Shown in pieces: positions 24,894 to 33,476 of a DNA stretch of 48,070 nucleotides (position 1 is its first letter; every line of letters starts with the position of its first letter). Both the position numbers and the translations under genes were made by a program. This DNA comes from Aedoeadaptatus acetigenes. Lineage in GTDB: Bacteria; Bacillota; Clostridia; Tissierellales; Peptoniphilaceae. Under the pieces are notes generated by a model, which saw only the letters and a list, made by a program, of their open reading frames with translations, was not told the DNA's origin and did not search any database. The DNA is taken from contig NZ_JAOQJD010000016.1 of the NCBI RefSeq assembly GCF_025566985.1, positions 1 through 48,070 on the forward strand, given 5' to 3'.

Positions 24894-25883
24894 TTAAAAT
24901 TGTACTAATCCTACTTTTCTGTATACCTTTCTTAGCGTCTTCTGTGCCAAGTAGGATGCTTTTTCCGCACCGTCTCGGCAAATGGCTTCCAATTGTTCCT
25001 TGTCGCCGCGAATGGCGTGGAAGCGCTCTTGCACCGGCGCGAGGCCTTCCACCACCGCTTCTGCCACGGCTTCTTTCAGCTCGCCGTAGCCTGCGGATTC
25101 AAATTCCCTGAGGGCTTCCTCGGGGCTGATGTGTTTAAAGGACGAGTAAATGTCCAGAAGGTTTTTTACCCCCGGTTGCTCGTCGGTGTAGGCGATGGTG
25201 CCCTTGGAGTCGGTGACCGCCCGCTTGATTTTTCTGCGAATCACGTCAGGTTCATCGAGAATTAAAATAAAGCCGTTTTCGTCGGGATCGGATTTGCTCA
25301 TTTTCGATGTGGGATCCTGCAGACCCATGATCTTCGCCCCTACCTTCGGCGCCATAATGTCCGGAATGGTAAACGTAGGCGAATAACGAGTGTTAAAGCG
25401 TTCGGCGATGTCACGGGTGAGCTCGATGTGTTGCCGTTGGTCTTCCCCGACGGGCACGAAGGCCGATTGATAGAGAAGAATGTCCGCCACCATGAGCACC
25501 GGGTAGTTTAGGAGGCCGGCGTAGACTTCTTTTTGCTTTTTGGATTTATCCTTAAATTGGGTCATGCGGTTTAACTGACCGATGGAGGTAATGGTGTTTA
25601 ATACCCAGGCGAGTTCCGTGTGCTCCGGCACTTGGGATTGAATGTAGAGAATGGATTTTTCGGGATCGATGCCGCAGGCCACGTAGAGGGCGATTAAATC
25701 TAAGGTCCGCTTTCTTAAATCGGCAGGATTTTGGGGCACGGTAATGGCGTGCATATTGGCGACGCAGTAAATGCATTGATATTCTTCCTGCAAATCGGAG
25801 AAATTGCTCAGTGCGCCTAAATAATTGCCGATGGTCAAGCTGCCCGAAGGTTGAATGGCCGAGTATACTACTTTTTTATCCAT
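24894..25883 (-). CDS. trpS: Tryptophan--tRNA ligase
   Basis: The 329-residue class I synthetase starts with AIQPSGSLTIGNYLGAL, where TIGN (17-20) is the HIGH equivalent, and has SKMSKSDPDEN for KMSKS. The length fits bacterial TrpRS. GAGAGGACATT precedes ATG, 21 nt after the amidohydrolase stop, so the two genes share an operon. No T-box is present in front of it. Confidence 0.98.
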   Translation of the reverse strand: MDKKVVYSAIQPSGSLTIGNYLGALSNFSDLQEEYQCIYCVANMHAITVPQNPADLRKRTLDLIALYVACGIDPEKSILYIQSQVPEHTELAWVLNTITSIGQLNRMTQFKDKSKKQKEVYAGLLNYPVLMVADILLYQSAFVPVGEDQRQHIELTRDIAERFNTRYSPTFTIPDIMAPKVGAKIMGLQDPTSKMSKSDPDENGFILILDEPDVIRRKIKRAVTDSKGTIAYTDEQPGVKNLLDIYSSFKHISPEEALREFESAGYGELKEAVAEAVVEGLAPVQERFHAIRGDKEQLEAICRDGAEKASYLAQKTLRKVYRKVGLVQF

Positions 25884-25904
25884 AATGTCCTCTCTTTCCG
25901 CGGC

Positions 25905-27221
25905 CTACAGGTCGCCGTTTATCGCATCGCTTAATTCTTTACGATCGATCAGTTGTTGGAATTTCCGTTCTACTTCTTCTCGTATGTCGTCCAGATCCAC
26001 GCGGATCAATTTGCGGTCTTTTAATACAAACTTCCCGCCGATTAACACGTGTTTCACATCTTCCGCCTGGGCCGAGTAGCACAGGGCGCTAATCAAATTG
26101 TTCCTGGGCGTGAAGCTCGGTGAATTTAAATTAAAGCAGCTAATGTCGGCGAGCTTTCCTACTTCGATGGAGCCGATTTCGAAATCCCGCCCCAAGGCCT
26201 TGGCCCCGTTGATGGTGGCCATGCGAAGCACATCTTCCGCCTTCAGCGCTTCGGGATCGTAGCTCACGCCCTTGGCCAAAAGGCCGGCCAGGTGCATTTC
26301 CTCCAACATATTTTGATTGTTGTTGGAGCTGTCCCCGTCGGTTCCCAGTGCCACCGTAAGGCCTTTATCCATCATTTTTTGCACCGGAGCGATGCCGCTC
26401 GCCAATTTCAAATTGCTGGAAGGATTGTGCACCGGGAAAAACTTCTCGGGATCCACCAAGTCCATCTCCTCTTCCGTCATGTGGACGCAGTGAGCGGCGA
26501 TGGTGCGCACCTGATCCAGCCCGAGATTCCACATGTAGCGAATGGGCGTCGTGCCGTAAAGGGCTTCGGCGTCTTCCATTTCTTTTTTCGATTCGGACAA
26601 ATGGGTGTGGAGCACGCCGTCCAACTCTCCGGTAAGACGGATAATGTCTTTAATGTAGTCCCCACTGCAGGTGTAAATGGCGTGGGGCGCCGGAGCCACT
26701 TCCACTAAATCGTCGCCCAAGCCATGGCTGTTAATGTAAAGCATGCGCACTTCTTCCAGCTTTTCGTCGCCTTGGCCGTCGCTATCCGTAAGGCCTCGGG
26801 TTAAAAGCCCCCGCATGCCGATGGCCACCGCCGCCTGGGCCACCATGTCCATGTGGTAGTACATGTCGCAGAAAGTCGTTGTGCCCGATAAAATTCCTTC
26901 CGCCATGGAAAGCATGCTGGCCCAATAAATGTCGTCTCGGGTCAAGTGGGCTTCCAGGGGCCAAATCGCCTTGGTAAGCCAGGTATTTAAATCCATGTCG
27001 TCGGCATAATTTCTGAAATAACTCATGCCCAAATGGGTGTGGGCGTTAACAAAGCCCGGCACGAGCAAAAGATCCCTGCCGTCGATGATTTCGGCACCTT
27101 TTAATGTATGGGCGCCTGCAATCGCCGCGATCTTGCCGTCTTTAATCTCAATGTCTTTGTGGTATAATACCTCTCCGGCCACCACATCGACGTATTGCGT
27201 GTCTTGAAAAATGATATGCAT
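25905..27221 (-). CDS. Amidohydrolase (MTA/SAH deaminase or chlorohydrolase-like)
   Basis: The 438-residue metal-dependent hydrolase has PGFVNAHTHLGMSYFRN (metal ligands His61, His63), HTHLSESKKEME, IAAHCVHMTEEEMDL and LGTDGDSSNNNQNM, the order seen in the TrzN/SsnA/MtaD group. Many such proteins in anaerobes deaminate 5'-methylthioadenosine or S-adenosylhomocysteine; the exact substrate cannot be read from sequence. GGAGGACTT precedes ATG at 27221; the frame extends to 27236 but without a better site. It is upstream of trpS. Confidence 0.88.
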   Translation of the reverse strand: MHIIFQDTQYVDVVAGEVLYHKDIEIKDGKIAAIAGAHTLKGAEIIDGRDLLLVPGFVNAHTHLGMSYFRNYADDMDLNTWLTKAIWPLEAHLTRDDIYWASMLSMAEGILSGTTTFCDMYYHMDMVAQAAVAIGMRGLLTRGLTDSDGQGDEKLEEVRMLYINSHGLGDDLVEVAPAPHAIYTCSGDYIKDIIRLTGELDGVLHTHLSESKKEMEDAEALYGTTPIRYMWNLGLDQVRTIAAHCVHMTEEEMDLVDPEKFFPVHNPSSNLKLASGIAPVQKMMDKGLTVALGTDGDSSNNNQNMLEEMHLAGLLAKGVSYDPEALKAEDVLRMATINGAKALGRDFEIGSIEVGKLADISCFNLNSPSFTPRNNLISALCYSAQAEDVKHVLIGGKFVLKDRKLIRVDLDDIREEVERKFQQLIDRKELSDAINGDL

Positions 27222-27246
27222 AAGTCCTCCTCGCAAGTCTGTTTTT

Positions 27247-27255
27247 AGTATAGCA
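27247..27255 (-). promoter_or_regulatory. Extended -10 promoter for amidohydrolase-trpS
   Basis: The minus strand reads TGC then TATACT, 26 nt before the start codon. The -35 is poor. Confidence 0.6.
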
Positions 27256-27290
27256 CAAGGGAGAAAAAAGCGGAATATGGCCTTTTTCCC

Positions 27291-27319
27291 TTTACATGTC
27301 CTCTGTTTTCTTGTATAAT
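27291..27319 (+). promoter_or_regulatory. rpsD promoter
   Basis: TTTACA (27291-27296), 17 nt, TATAAT (27314-27319), 50 nt before the rpsD ATG. Confidence 0.88.
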
Positions 27320-27329
27320 ACCAGAGGTT

Positions 27330-27358
27330 CTAAATTATCGCGGCAAATAATAATTTAG
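27330..27358 (+). promoter_or_regulatory. Leader hairpin overlapping the rpsD ribosome site
   Basis: CTAAATTAT (27330-27338) and ATAATTTAG (27350-27358) form a perfect 9-bp stem with an 11-nt loop. Its 3' arm ends in the first two bases of AGGAG. Such a structure could serve autogenous control by S4, known for rpsD in other Firmicutes, but the fold is my inference. Confidence 0.5.
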
Positions 27359-27369
27359 GAGTGAAGACA

Positions 27370-27963
27370 ATGGCAAAAATGATGGGACCTAGATTTAAAC
27401 AATCCAGAAGATTAGGTCTGAACGTATGTGGACATCCCAAGGCGATGAACCGCGCCGGCAGAGGCACGGCTCGCTCCGACAAGAAGTTAACCGAATACGG
27501 GAAGCAATTGTTGGAAAAACAAAGACTCAGAGCTTACTATGGCGTAATGGAAAAACAATTCTACCGCTACGTCCTCGACGCTCAAAAGGCGGAAGAAGAA
27601 ACCGGCCCTGCACTTGTTAAACGCTTAGAAGTCCGCTTAGATAATTTAACGTATCGTATGGGTTTTGCATCTTCCATTCGTCAAGCAAGACAAATGGTTA
27701 CCCACGGTCACATTCACGTAAACGGCAAGAGAATCAACATTCCCTCTTACCAAGTCCAAGTCGGCGACGTGATTTCCTTAAGCGACCGCGGCCGCAAAGT
27801 TGACATGTTCAAAGAAAACTACGAAACGAACTTCGTCAATGCCTATCCCTACATCACGAAGGAAAAGAACAATCGAGCTACCTTAAGCTCCGAACCCGCT
27901 CGTGAAGATATCCCGATCGAAATCGAAGATCAACTGATCGTCGAATTCTACTCCGGAAAATAA
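27370..27963 (+). CDS. rpsD: 30S ribosomal protein S4
   Basis: The 197-residue primary assembly protein binds 16S rRNA and is the usual translational autoregulator. It begins MAKMMGPRFKQSRRLGLNV and has the S4 RNA-binding domain (RLDNLTYRMGFASSIRQARQMVTHGHIHVNGKRI, about 93-127). The N-terminal four-cysteine zinc knuckle of some S4 proteins is absent; only one Cys is present, as in the zinc-free type. ATG at 27370 lies 8 nt after GGAG. It is a stand-alone gene with its own promoter and terminator. Confidence 0.98.
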   Translation: MAKMMGPRFKQSRRLGLNVCGHPKAMNRAGRGTARSDKKLTEYGKQLLEKQRLRAYYGVMEKQFYRYVLDAQKAEEETGPALVKRLEVRLDNLTYRMGFASSIRQARQMVTHGHIHVNGKRINIPSYQVQVGDVISLSDRGRKVDMFKENYETNFVNAYPYITKEKNNRATLSSEPAREDIPIEIEDQLIVEFYSGK

Positions 27964-27964
27964 G

Positions 27965-27993
27965 AAATTGCGGATTTTCCGCAATTTTTTTAT
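27965..27993 (+). terminator. Terminator after rpsD
   Basis: ATTGCGGA, short loop, TCCGCAAT followed by seven T, a few bases after the stop. Confidence 0.92.
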
Positions 27994-28032
27994 TTGTCGT
28001 CTTATAAATAACTACCAGGAAGTGAGGTAAGC

Positions 28033-29433
28033 ATGTTTCAATTCCAATTTGGAACAACGGATTATCACCATATCCACTTTATCGGCATCGGCGGCATCAG
28101 CATGTCCGGCCTCGCGGCACTGATGCTTTCCAAAGGTTACACCATCTCCGGCAGCGACCGAAAAGCTTCGCCCATTACAGAACATCTTCAGGAATTAGGC
28201 ATTACGGTTTACGAAGATCACGACCCCGCCCAAATCGAAGACGCGGATCTCGTCGTCTACACCGACGCCATTCAAATGGACAATCCCGAATATCGGGCGG
28301 CAGTCGCAAAAAAAATCGACATCGTGGACCGCGCCACCTTCCTCGGCGCCGTCATGAAGAATTTCCACGTCTCCATCGCCGTCTCCGGCACCCACGGAAA
28401 AACCACCACCACATCCATGATCGCCACGGCCATTAAAGACGAGCCCTTCTCCCCCACCATTATGGTCGGCGGAAACCTCGGCGAAATCAGCGGCAATGTG
28501 CGCATCGGCGACGGGGATTTCTTCCTTACCGAAGCCTGCGAGTATCGGGCCAATGTGTTGAAATACTTCCCCTCCACGGCGATTATTTTAAACATCGACG
28601 AAGACCACCTGGACTTCTTCGACAACATCGACCACATTCTCGAAACCTTCCGGGCCTACGCCGGCAACCTCGGCGAAGGGGACGTGTTGATTCTAAATAA
28701 AGACGACGAATACGCCTACGGCATGAAAGATGCCACCAAGGGCCGCGTCGTGACCTTCAGCTACAAAGAAGCCGCCGATTACGAGGCGCGCAATCTCGTC
28801 ATCGACTCTCACACGGGCAGACCCAGCTACGATTTGTACATTCGCGGCGAAAAAATTGCGCCCATTCAGCTGCAAGTCATGGGCCTGCACAATGTGTCCA
28901 ATTCCCTGGCCGCCATTAGCGCCTGCGTGGAAAACAACATCCCCGTGGAAGATGCCATTAAAGGCGTCCTCGGCTACCACGGCGTGGGCCGCCGCCTGGA
29001 ATACAAGGGCGAAGTAAACGGCATTCGCATCATCGACGATTACGCCCACCACCCGACGGAGATCGCATCCACCCTCCACGCCTTAAAGCCCACGGTAAAA
29101 AATCGGCTGATCTGTATCTTCCAGCCTCATACCTACACCCGCACCAAGCTTCTTCTCGATAGCTTCAGTCACAGTTTCTCCGAGTCCGACATGACCATTA
29201 TCGCCGACATTTACGCGGCCCGTGAAAAAGATTACGGCGACATCCACTCGAGGACCTTGGTCAACGCGGTGAAGGCCAACCACGATTCGGCCATCTACAT
29301 CGGCGAACAAGACGACATTTTAGACTATATCAAAGAAAAAAGCCGCCCGGGCGATGTGATCCTCACCATGGGCGCCGGCGATATCTTCCGCGTCGGCGAA
29401 CGCTTCTTGGAAGATGCCGAAAAAAACGTGTAA
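28033..29433 (+). CDS. murC: UDP-N-acetylmuramate--L-alanine ligase
   Basis: The 466-residue cytosolic ligase adds the first amino acid of the peptidoglycan stem peptide. It has the N-terminal nucleotide-binding segment HFIGIGGISMSGLA, the ATP loop GTHGKTTTT (119-127), the central NIDEDHLDFF motif and the C-terminal DDYAHHPTEI motif. AAGTGAGGTAAGC precedes ATG. It lies 69 nt after rpsD with no clear promoter, so some transcription may come through the rpsD terminator. Confidence 0.98.
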   Translation: MFQFQFGTTDYHHIHFIGIGGISMSGLAALMLSKGYTISGSDRKASPITEHLQELGITVYEDHDPAQIEDADLVVYTDAIQMDNPEYRAAVAKKIDIVDRATFLGAVMKNFHVSIAVSGTHGKTTTTSMIATAIKDEPFSPTIMVGGNLGEISGNVRIGDGDFFLTEACEYRANVLKYFPSTAIILNIDEDHLDFFDNIDHILETFRAYAGNLGEGDVLILNKDDEYAYGMKDATKGRVVTFSYKEAADYEARNLVIDSHTGRPSYDLYIRGEKIAPIQLQVMGLHNVSNSLAAISACVENNIPVEDAIKGVLGYHGVGRRLEYKGEVNGIRIIDDYAHHPTEIASTLHALKPTVKNRLICIFQPHTYTRTKLLLDSFSHSFSESDMTIIADIYAAREKDYGDIHSRTLVNAVKANHDSAIYIGEQDDILDYIKEKSRPGDVILTMGAGDIFRVGERFLEDAEKNV

Positions 29434-29439
29434 GCAAAT

Positions 29440-29477
29440 AGCGCCTCATTCCTTTTGCGGATGAGACGCTTTTTTTG
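29440..29477 (+). terminator. Terminator after murC
   Basis: AGCGCCTCAT and ATGAGACGCT pair with one mismatch, followed by seven T. It separates murC from the convergent sortase gene. Confidence 0.88.
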
Positions 29478-29480
29478 TGC

Positions 29481-30206
29481 TTATTTTTCCTCCACGAGGC
29501 GGCCGTGAAGGACCATGCGCTCTTCTTTTTCCGAGCAGGTTTGCAGGGTAACGATTTTTTCTCCCTGCCATCTCAAGGGCCCTTTCAGTATGTTCTTCGT
29601 CTCCAGTCGCGTGCGGAAGGCGGCGAGGCGCTGGCCTTCGTATTGAACGGAGCGGAAATCTTCGTAGGGGTTGGCCTTGTATGCGGCGAAAATTTCGTAA
29701 ACCTTCCGCCCTTTTTCCGTATCCACGACGATTTTCGGCGCCGTCTTTACGAAGGCCGGATCTTCGTAGGACAAAAGGGGATGAAAGACCTTGCCGTTTT
29801 TCACGCGGTGGCCGTAGATGATCGTGTTTTGATCGGAAAAATCCGCCTTGTTTCGGTAATCCATAAAGGGCACGCCGAGGGCGTTTCGGCTTTTCTCGAT
29901 GTCGTGATTCAGGTAATAGTCGTTGTCCTTCCCCTGCACCACGGGAAGGGAGAGAGGTGTCCCGGGGATTTCGATCCAGGCCACCAAATCGGGGTAATCT
30001 TTTTTCAGGGCGGCGATTTTTTCCGCCGCGGCCTTATGGGCATCTTCCACACCGGCCTTTTCGCCTTCTCTGTACTTTTCCGCGATGCGGGCTTCGTTTC
30101 GATCGTAGACGTGTTGATCTTTGTAATAGAGGCCGATCTTTCCCAAAGAAAACACCAGCACGAGGACCAAAATCAGTTGCAAGCCCTTTACTACTTTGTT
30201 ATTCAT
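29481..30206 (-). CDS. srtB: Class B sortase
   Basis: The 241-residue membrane transpeptidase has an N-terminal signal anchor (about 8-26), then a class B sortase domain with catalytic His133 (IIYGHR), Cys224 (VTLQTCS) and Arg230 (EERMVLHGR). It cleaves a sorting signal and links surface proteins to peptidoglycan; clostridial class B enzymes often prefer S/P-PxTG or NPxTN-type signals. No classical C-terminal sorting signal gene lies next to it. The short gap to the murC terminator shows convergent ends. It is immediately left of the IS200-like element. Confidence 0.95.
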   Translation of the reverse strand: MNNKVVKGLQLILVLVLVFSLGKIGLYYKDQHVYDRNEARIAEKYREGEKAGVEDAHKAAAEKIAALKKDYPDLVAWIEIPGTPLSLPVVQGKDNDYYLNHDIEKSRNALGVPFMDYRNKADFSDQNTIIYGHRVKNGKVFHPLLSYEDPAFVKTAPKIVVDTEKGRKVYEIFAAYKANPYEDFRSVQYEGQRLAAFRTRLETKNILKGPLRWQGEKIVTLQTCSEKEERMVLHGRLVEEK

Positions 30207-30260
30207 AGCGCTCCTTTCTCGTCGATTTATACCCTTTCCAAGAATACTTTCCCAATCAGA

Positions 30261-30375
30261 ACCACCGGCTTAGCCGGTGGTTTGTTTTGCCCCTATAAGG
30301 GGCTGTTACCGGCAGCACTTTCGTGCTCTGAATTTCTTCCTCTTGCAACAATTCCCCAGTTGGCGCTAAAGCGCC
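30261..30375. repeat. Run of four small hairpins at the tnpA 3' end
   Basis: Within 115 bp are four inverted repeats: 30261-30281 (9-bp stem), 30289-30303 (GCCCCT/AGGGGC), 30314-30327 (AGCAC/GTGCT) and 30362-30375 (GGCGC/GCGCC, loop TAAA). The first is the terminal recognition hairpin; the others could mark a structured RNA or simply a non-coding end. Confidence 0.75.
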
Positions 30376-30387
30376 TATTCTCATACT

Positions 30388-30849
30388 TTATTTGACCTGC
30401 TGACCCGTAAACGGATCGATGAATTCCTTCATGCTTATCTGATCCGCCATATAATCTTCTTCCAATTGGTTTTTGATATATTCTTGAATTTTTTTCGCAT
30501 TTTTTCCCGCAGTATCGACGTAGTACCCTCTACACCAGAAATGCCTATTTCCATATTTGTACTTCAAATTTGCGTGTCTATCAAAAATGATTAAGCTACT
30601 TTTTCCTTTTAAGTATCCCATGATTTGAGATACGCTATATTTCGGTGGAATTTCCAGCAGCATATGTATATGATCCGGACAACATTCCGCTTCGATTATG
30701 TTTATTCCTTTTCTGTCGCATAGGTCCCTTAATGTTTTTCCTATGTCTTGTTTCAATTTCCCGTATATAACCTGCCGCCTATATTTTGGCGCAAACACAA
30801 TATGATACTTACAATTCCAACTTGTATGTGCTAAGCTGTTCTTATCCAT
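30388..30849 (-). CDS. tnpA: IS200/IS605 family transposase TnpA
   Basis: The 153-residue Y1-HUH transposase has the HUH pair in CPDHIHMLLE (His60, His62), a likely catalytic Tyr124 in NAKKIQEYIKNQ, and the typical start TSWNCKYHIVFAPKYRR. It moves the element as single-stranded DNA. The start at 30849 has AGGAGGTATCC upstream; a frame to 30885 is not supported. The length is full and no key residue is missing, so it may be active. Confidence 0.96.
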   Translation of the reverse strand: MDKNSLAHTSWNCKYHIVFAPKYRRQVIYGKLKQDIGKTLRDLCDRKGINIIEAECCPDHIHMLLEIPPKYSVSQIMGYLKGKSSLIIFDRHANLKYKYGNRHFWCRGYYVDTAGKNAKKIQEYIKNQLEEDYMADQISMKEFIDPFTGQQVK

Positions 30850-30984
30850 ATGGATACCTCCTTGATATTTTATTGCCGATAACACAATAATTTTATCATA
30901 GGAGGTTCTTTTTTTACTTGAAGCTAAAGCTTTTTATGCCTACCACCAGCATAGCTGGTGGTTTATTCATGCTAAAGCGCACAA

Positions 30985-31016
30985 GAAAAAATCGAGCGGC
31001 CTTATGCCCCTCGATT
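30985..31016 (-). terminator. Terminator after the amino acid ABC operon
   Basis: The minus strand reads AATCGAG, 13-nt loop, CTCGATT, then a T run. It lies ~40 nt past the ATPase stop. Confidence 0.85.
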
Positions 31017-31052
31017 CTTCGGAATGATAATAGGAATGTGTCTGCAATGATT

Positions 31053-31775
31053 TTACAGCACTTTGTTTAAGAATTCTTGCGTCCGGGCTTCTTTCGGATG
31101 ACCGAAAACTTCTTCCGGCGTGCCCTCTTCAAGCAAATAGCCTTCGTCCAAGAATAGGATCCGATCCCCCACTTCTCTGGCGAAGCCCATTTCGTGGGTA
31201 ACTACCACCATGGTCATCCCCTCTTTGGCCAGCTGTTGCATAACGTCCAGGACTTCGCCGACCATTTCCGGGTCCAGTGCCGAGGTGGGCTCGTCGAAGA
31301 GCATGACCTTGGGCTCCATGGCCAGGGCCCGCACAATGGCGATCCGCTGTTTTTGTCCGCCGGAGAGTTGATTGGGGTAGCTGTCTTTTTTGTCCAAGAG
31401 GCCGACGCGATTTAAGAGTTTTTCCGCCTTGGCTTCAGCCGCTTTCTGATCCGTTCCTTTCACCAACATGGGCGCCATGGTGATATTTTCCATGACGGTT
31501 TTGTGGGGAAAGAGATTAAAGGATTGAAAGACCATGCCCATGTCTTCGCGAATTTTTTCGATTTCCGTCTTCTTGTCGTTAATGTCCACGCCTTCAAAGA
31601 TGATTTCGCCGCCGTCGGCTTCTTCCAGGCGATTCAAACAGCGCAGGAAGGTGGATTTGCCGGAGCCCGAGGGCCCGATGACGACCACCACTTCTCCGTC
31701 TGCGATTTCCGTGGAAATGCCTTTTAAGACTTGGTTGTCGCCGAAACTTTTTGTCAAATTATGAATGCGAATCAC
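31053..31775 (-). CDS. Polar amino acid ABC transporter ATP-binding protein
   Basis: This 240-residue ATPase drives uptake by the three-gene system. Walker A GPSGSGKST, signature LSGGQKQRIAIVRAL, Walker B VMLFDEPTSALD and the H-loop VVTHEM are intact, and the overall sequence is GlnQ-like. I take the GTG at 31775 (MIRIHNLTKSFG), which overlaps the permease stop by 17 nt and has GAGGT upstream; an ATG at 31802 would add nine residues unlike the family. Confidence 0.95.
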   Translation of the reverse strand: MIRIHNLTKSFGDNQVLKGISTEIADGEVVVVIGPSGSGKSTFLRCLNRLEEADGGEIIFEGVDINDKKTEIEKIREDMGMVFQSFNLFPHKTVMENITMAPMLVKGTDQKAAEAKAEKLLNRVGLLDKKDSYPNQLSGGQKQRIAIVRALAMEPKVMLFDEPTSALDPEMVGEVLDVMQQLAKEGMTMVVVTHEMGFAREVGDRILFLDEGYLLEEGTPEEVFGHPKEARTQEFLNKVL

Positions 31776-32448
31776 TGTTAGCCAACCTCTTTTCAAACAC
31801 ACTGATGACCTTGGAAAGGCCGGTTACGAGAATCAAGTAGATAAGCGCCGCCGTCACATTGGGCATGAAAGGCTTGTAGCTCGCCCCTTGGGCGATCTTT
31901 GCCTGATACATTAAGTCGCTTACGCCGACGATGGAGACGATGGCCGTTTCTTTAATCAAAGTAACAAACTCATTGCACAGGGCCGGAAGCACGGTTTTAA
32001 TGGCTTGGGGCAAGATAATGTAGCGCATAATTTGGCTTTTCTTCATGCCCAGGGATGCCGCCGCTTCCCCTTGTCCGCGATCCACGGCGTTGATCCCGCC
32101 GCGGATAATCTCGGACACATAGGCTGAGGAGTTCATGCATACGGCGATTAAACTTAAGGCAAAGGGATTTTTTAAGGCCGCGTATTGATCGGGGAGCACG
32201 CTGGAAAAGCCGTAGTAGAATATCGTTACTTGAACCAATAATGGCGTGCCCCGAAACATTTGCACGTAAATTTTTGCGATGGCCTGAAGAGGCTTCAGCT
32301 TTGACCGGCGGAGCAGCACGATTAAAATGCCCAGGATAAAACCGAAGAACACCCCTAGAAAGGAGAGCTTTAGGGTCATCAAGGTTCCATCTAAATAGGA
32401 TGAGCCGTATTTATTTAAAAAGGCCATCCAGGAATTCATTAAGTCCAT
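31759..32448 (-). CDS. Polar amino acid ABC transporter permease
   Basis: The 229-residue inner-membrane protein has about five transmembrane helices and the HisM/GlnP-type EAA loop (GEAAASLGMKKSQIMRYIILPQA). It opens with YLDGTLMTLKLSFLGVFFGFILG. It forms the channel with the ATPase encoded downstream and receives substrate from the lipoprotein encoded upstream. The ribosome site GAGGAAAA precedes ATG. Confidence 0.95.
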   Translation of the reverse strand: MDLMNSWMAFLNKYGSSYLDGTLMTLKLSFLGVFFGFILGILIVLLRRSKLKPLQAIAKIYVQMFRGTPLLVQVTIFYYGFSSVLPDQYAALKNPFALSLIAVCMNSSAYVSEIIRGGINAVDRGQGEAAASLGMKKSQIMRYIILPQAIKTVLPALCNEFVTLIKETAIVSIVGVSDLMYQAKIAQGASYKPFMPNVTAALIYLILVTGLSKVISVFEKRLANSDSHS

Positions 32449-32464
32449 TTTTCCTCCTCGATAG

Positions 32465-32492
32465 AAAAAACTGTTTCACGAGGAAACAGTTT
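32465..32492 (-). terminator. Intra-operon hairpin between binding protein and permease
   Basis: The minus strand reads AAACTGTTTC, 5-nt loop, GAAACAGTTT, then TTT. Such partial terminators or stabilising hairpins usually give excess binding protein over membrane parts. Confidence 0.8.
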
Positions 32493-32514
32493 TAACTCTA
32501 TGGTTCGGGCAATT

Positions 32515-33441
32515 TTACTTGCCGTTGTTTTCTGCTGCATTGTCGGCTGCCGCTTCTTCAGCGCCTTCATTGCCGGTGGATTCGTCGGCCAGTTTTTCGT
32601 ATTCTGCGATCAAGTCTTTGATCTTGCCTTCGTCGATTAATTTTTGTACCACTTGGTTAATGTAGGCGGTAAAAGCGTCGTCGCCTTTTTTATTGGCGAC
32701 GCATACGCCCGGTTCTTCGGGTACGCCGGCGTCGATGACGACGAGTTCGGGGAATTGTTTGGCGTACTGTTCACCGGAGCTTTTCGAGATAACCAAGGCG
32801 TCGGCGGTTTTGTTCTTCACTTCCATGGCCAGATTGTTTAATTTGGCAAGGCTCTTTAATTCCACGTCTTTCGGGAAGTTTTCGCGGACGGTTTCTTCTT
32901 GAATGGAGCCGGTTTGTGCGCCGACGACCTTGCCTGCGAAGTCTTCCATCTTCTTGTACTTGTCTGCATCTTCTTTGCGAACGAGAACCACTTGTTCGTT
33001 GGTGAAGTAGGGTACGGAGAAGTTCACCGCTTCTTCACGTTCCGGCGTAGCCGAAAGGCCGGCGACACCGATGTCCGCTTGACCGGAGGTAATGCTCGGG
33101 ATAATGCCGTCGAAATCCAAATCTTTGATTTCAAGTTCGACGCCGATTTCATCGGCAATGGCTTTGGCGATTTCAATATCGAAGCCGACGATTTCATCTT
33201 TACCGTCTTTTATTAAGTGCCATTCGTAGGGCGGGTAGTCGGCGCTGGTAGCCAAAACCAATTTGCCGTTGTCCTTAATTTTCTTGACGGCGGCGTCCAT
33301 ATCTTCTTGGCTCACTTGAGCGGCTTCTTTTTTGCCTGCGTCGTTTGCTGCGTTTTCACCGTTTTTCGCACCGGATCCGCAACCGACCAATGCAAACGCC
33401 ATGATCATGGCTAAAATTGTAAGTAAACCTGTCTTTTTCAT
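32515..33441 (-). CDS. Amino acid ABC transporter substrate-binding lipoprotein
   Basis: The 308-residue protein has a lipoprotein signal (MKKTGLLTILAMIMAFALVG, lipid Cys21), an Ala/Asn-rich linker, and a family 3 solute-binding domain (LVLATSADYPPYEW, VGFDIEIAKAIADEIG, DFDGIIPSITSGQADIG). It captures a polar amino acid outside the membrane; the ligand is not certain. The C terminus is an Ala/Glu/Asn-rich tail. The start at 33441 is fixed by the lipoprotein signal and GGGAG. An arginine-rich leader ORF precedes it. Confidence 0.95.
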   Translation of the reverse strand: MKKTGLLTILAMIMAFALVGCGSGAKNGENAANDAGKKEAAQVSQEDMDAAVKKIKDNGKLVLATSADYPPYEWHLIKDGKDEIVGFDIEIAKAIADEIGVELEIKDLDFDGIIPSITSGQADIGVAGLSATPEREEAVNFSVPYFTNEQVVLVRKEDADKYKKMEDFAGKVVGAQTGSIQEETVRENFPKDVELKSLAKLNNLAMEVKNKTADALVISKSSGEQYAKQFPELVVIDAGVPEEPGVCVANKKGDDAFTAYINQVVQKLIDEGKIKDLIAEYEKLADESTGNEGAEEAAADNAAENNGK

Positions 33442-33476
33442 TTTATTTCTCCCTTCAATCTTAAATACATCGGCTG

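Larger units (their letters stand above)
30261..30962 (-). mobile_element. IS200/IS605-type element with tnpA only
   Basis: About 700 bp, bounded by two near-identical subterminal hairpins: ACCACCGGC-TTA-GCCGGTGGT (30261-30281) and ACCACCAGC-ATA-GCTGGTGGT (30942-30962), which are the type of imperfect palindromes that TnpA recognises as single-stranded ends. It holds tnpA and no tnpB. Exact cleavage points are a few to ~15 bases outside these limits and not determined. Confidence 0.85.
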
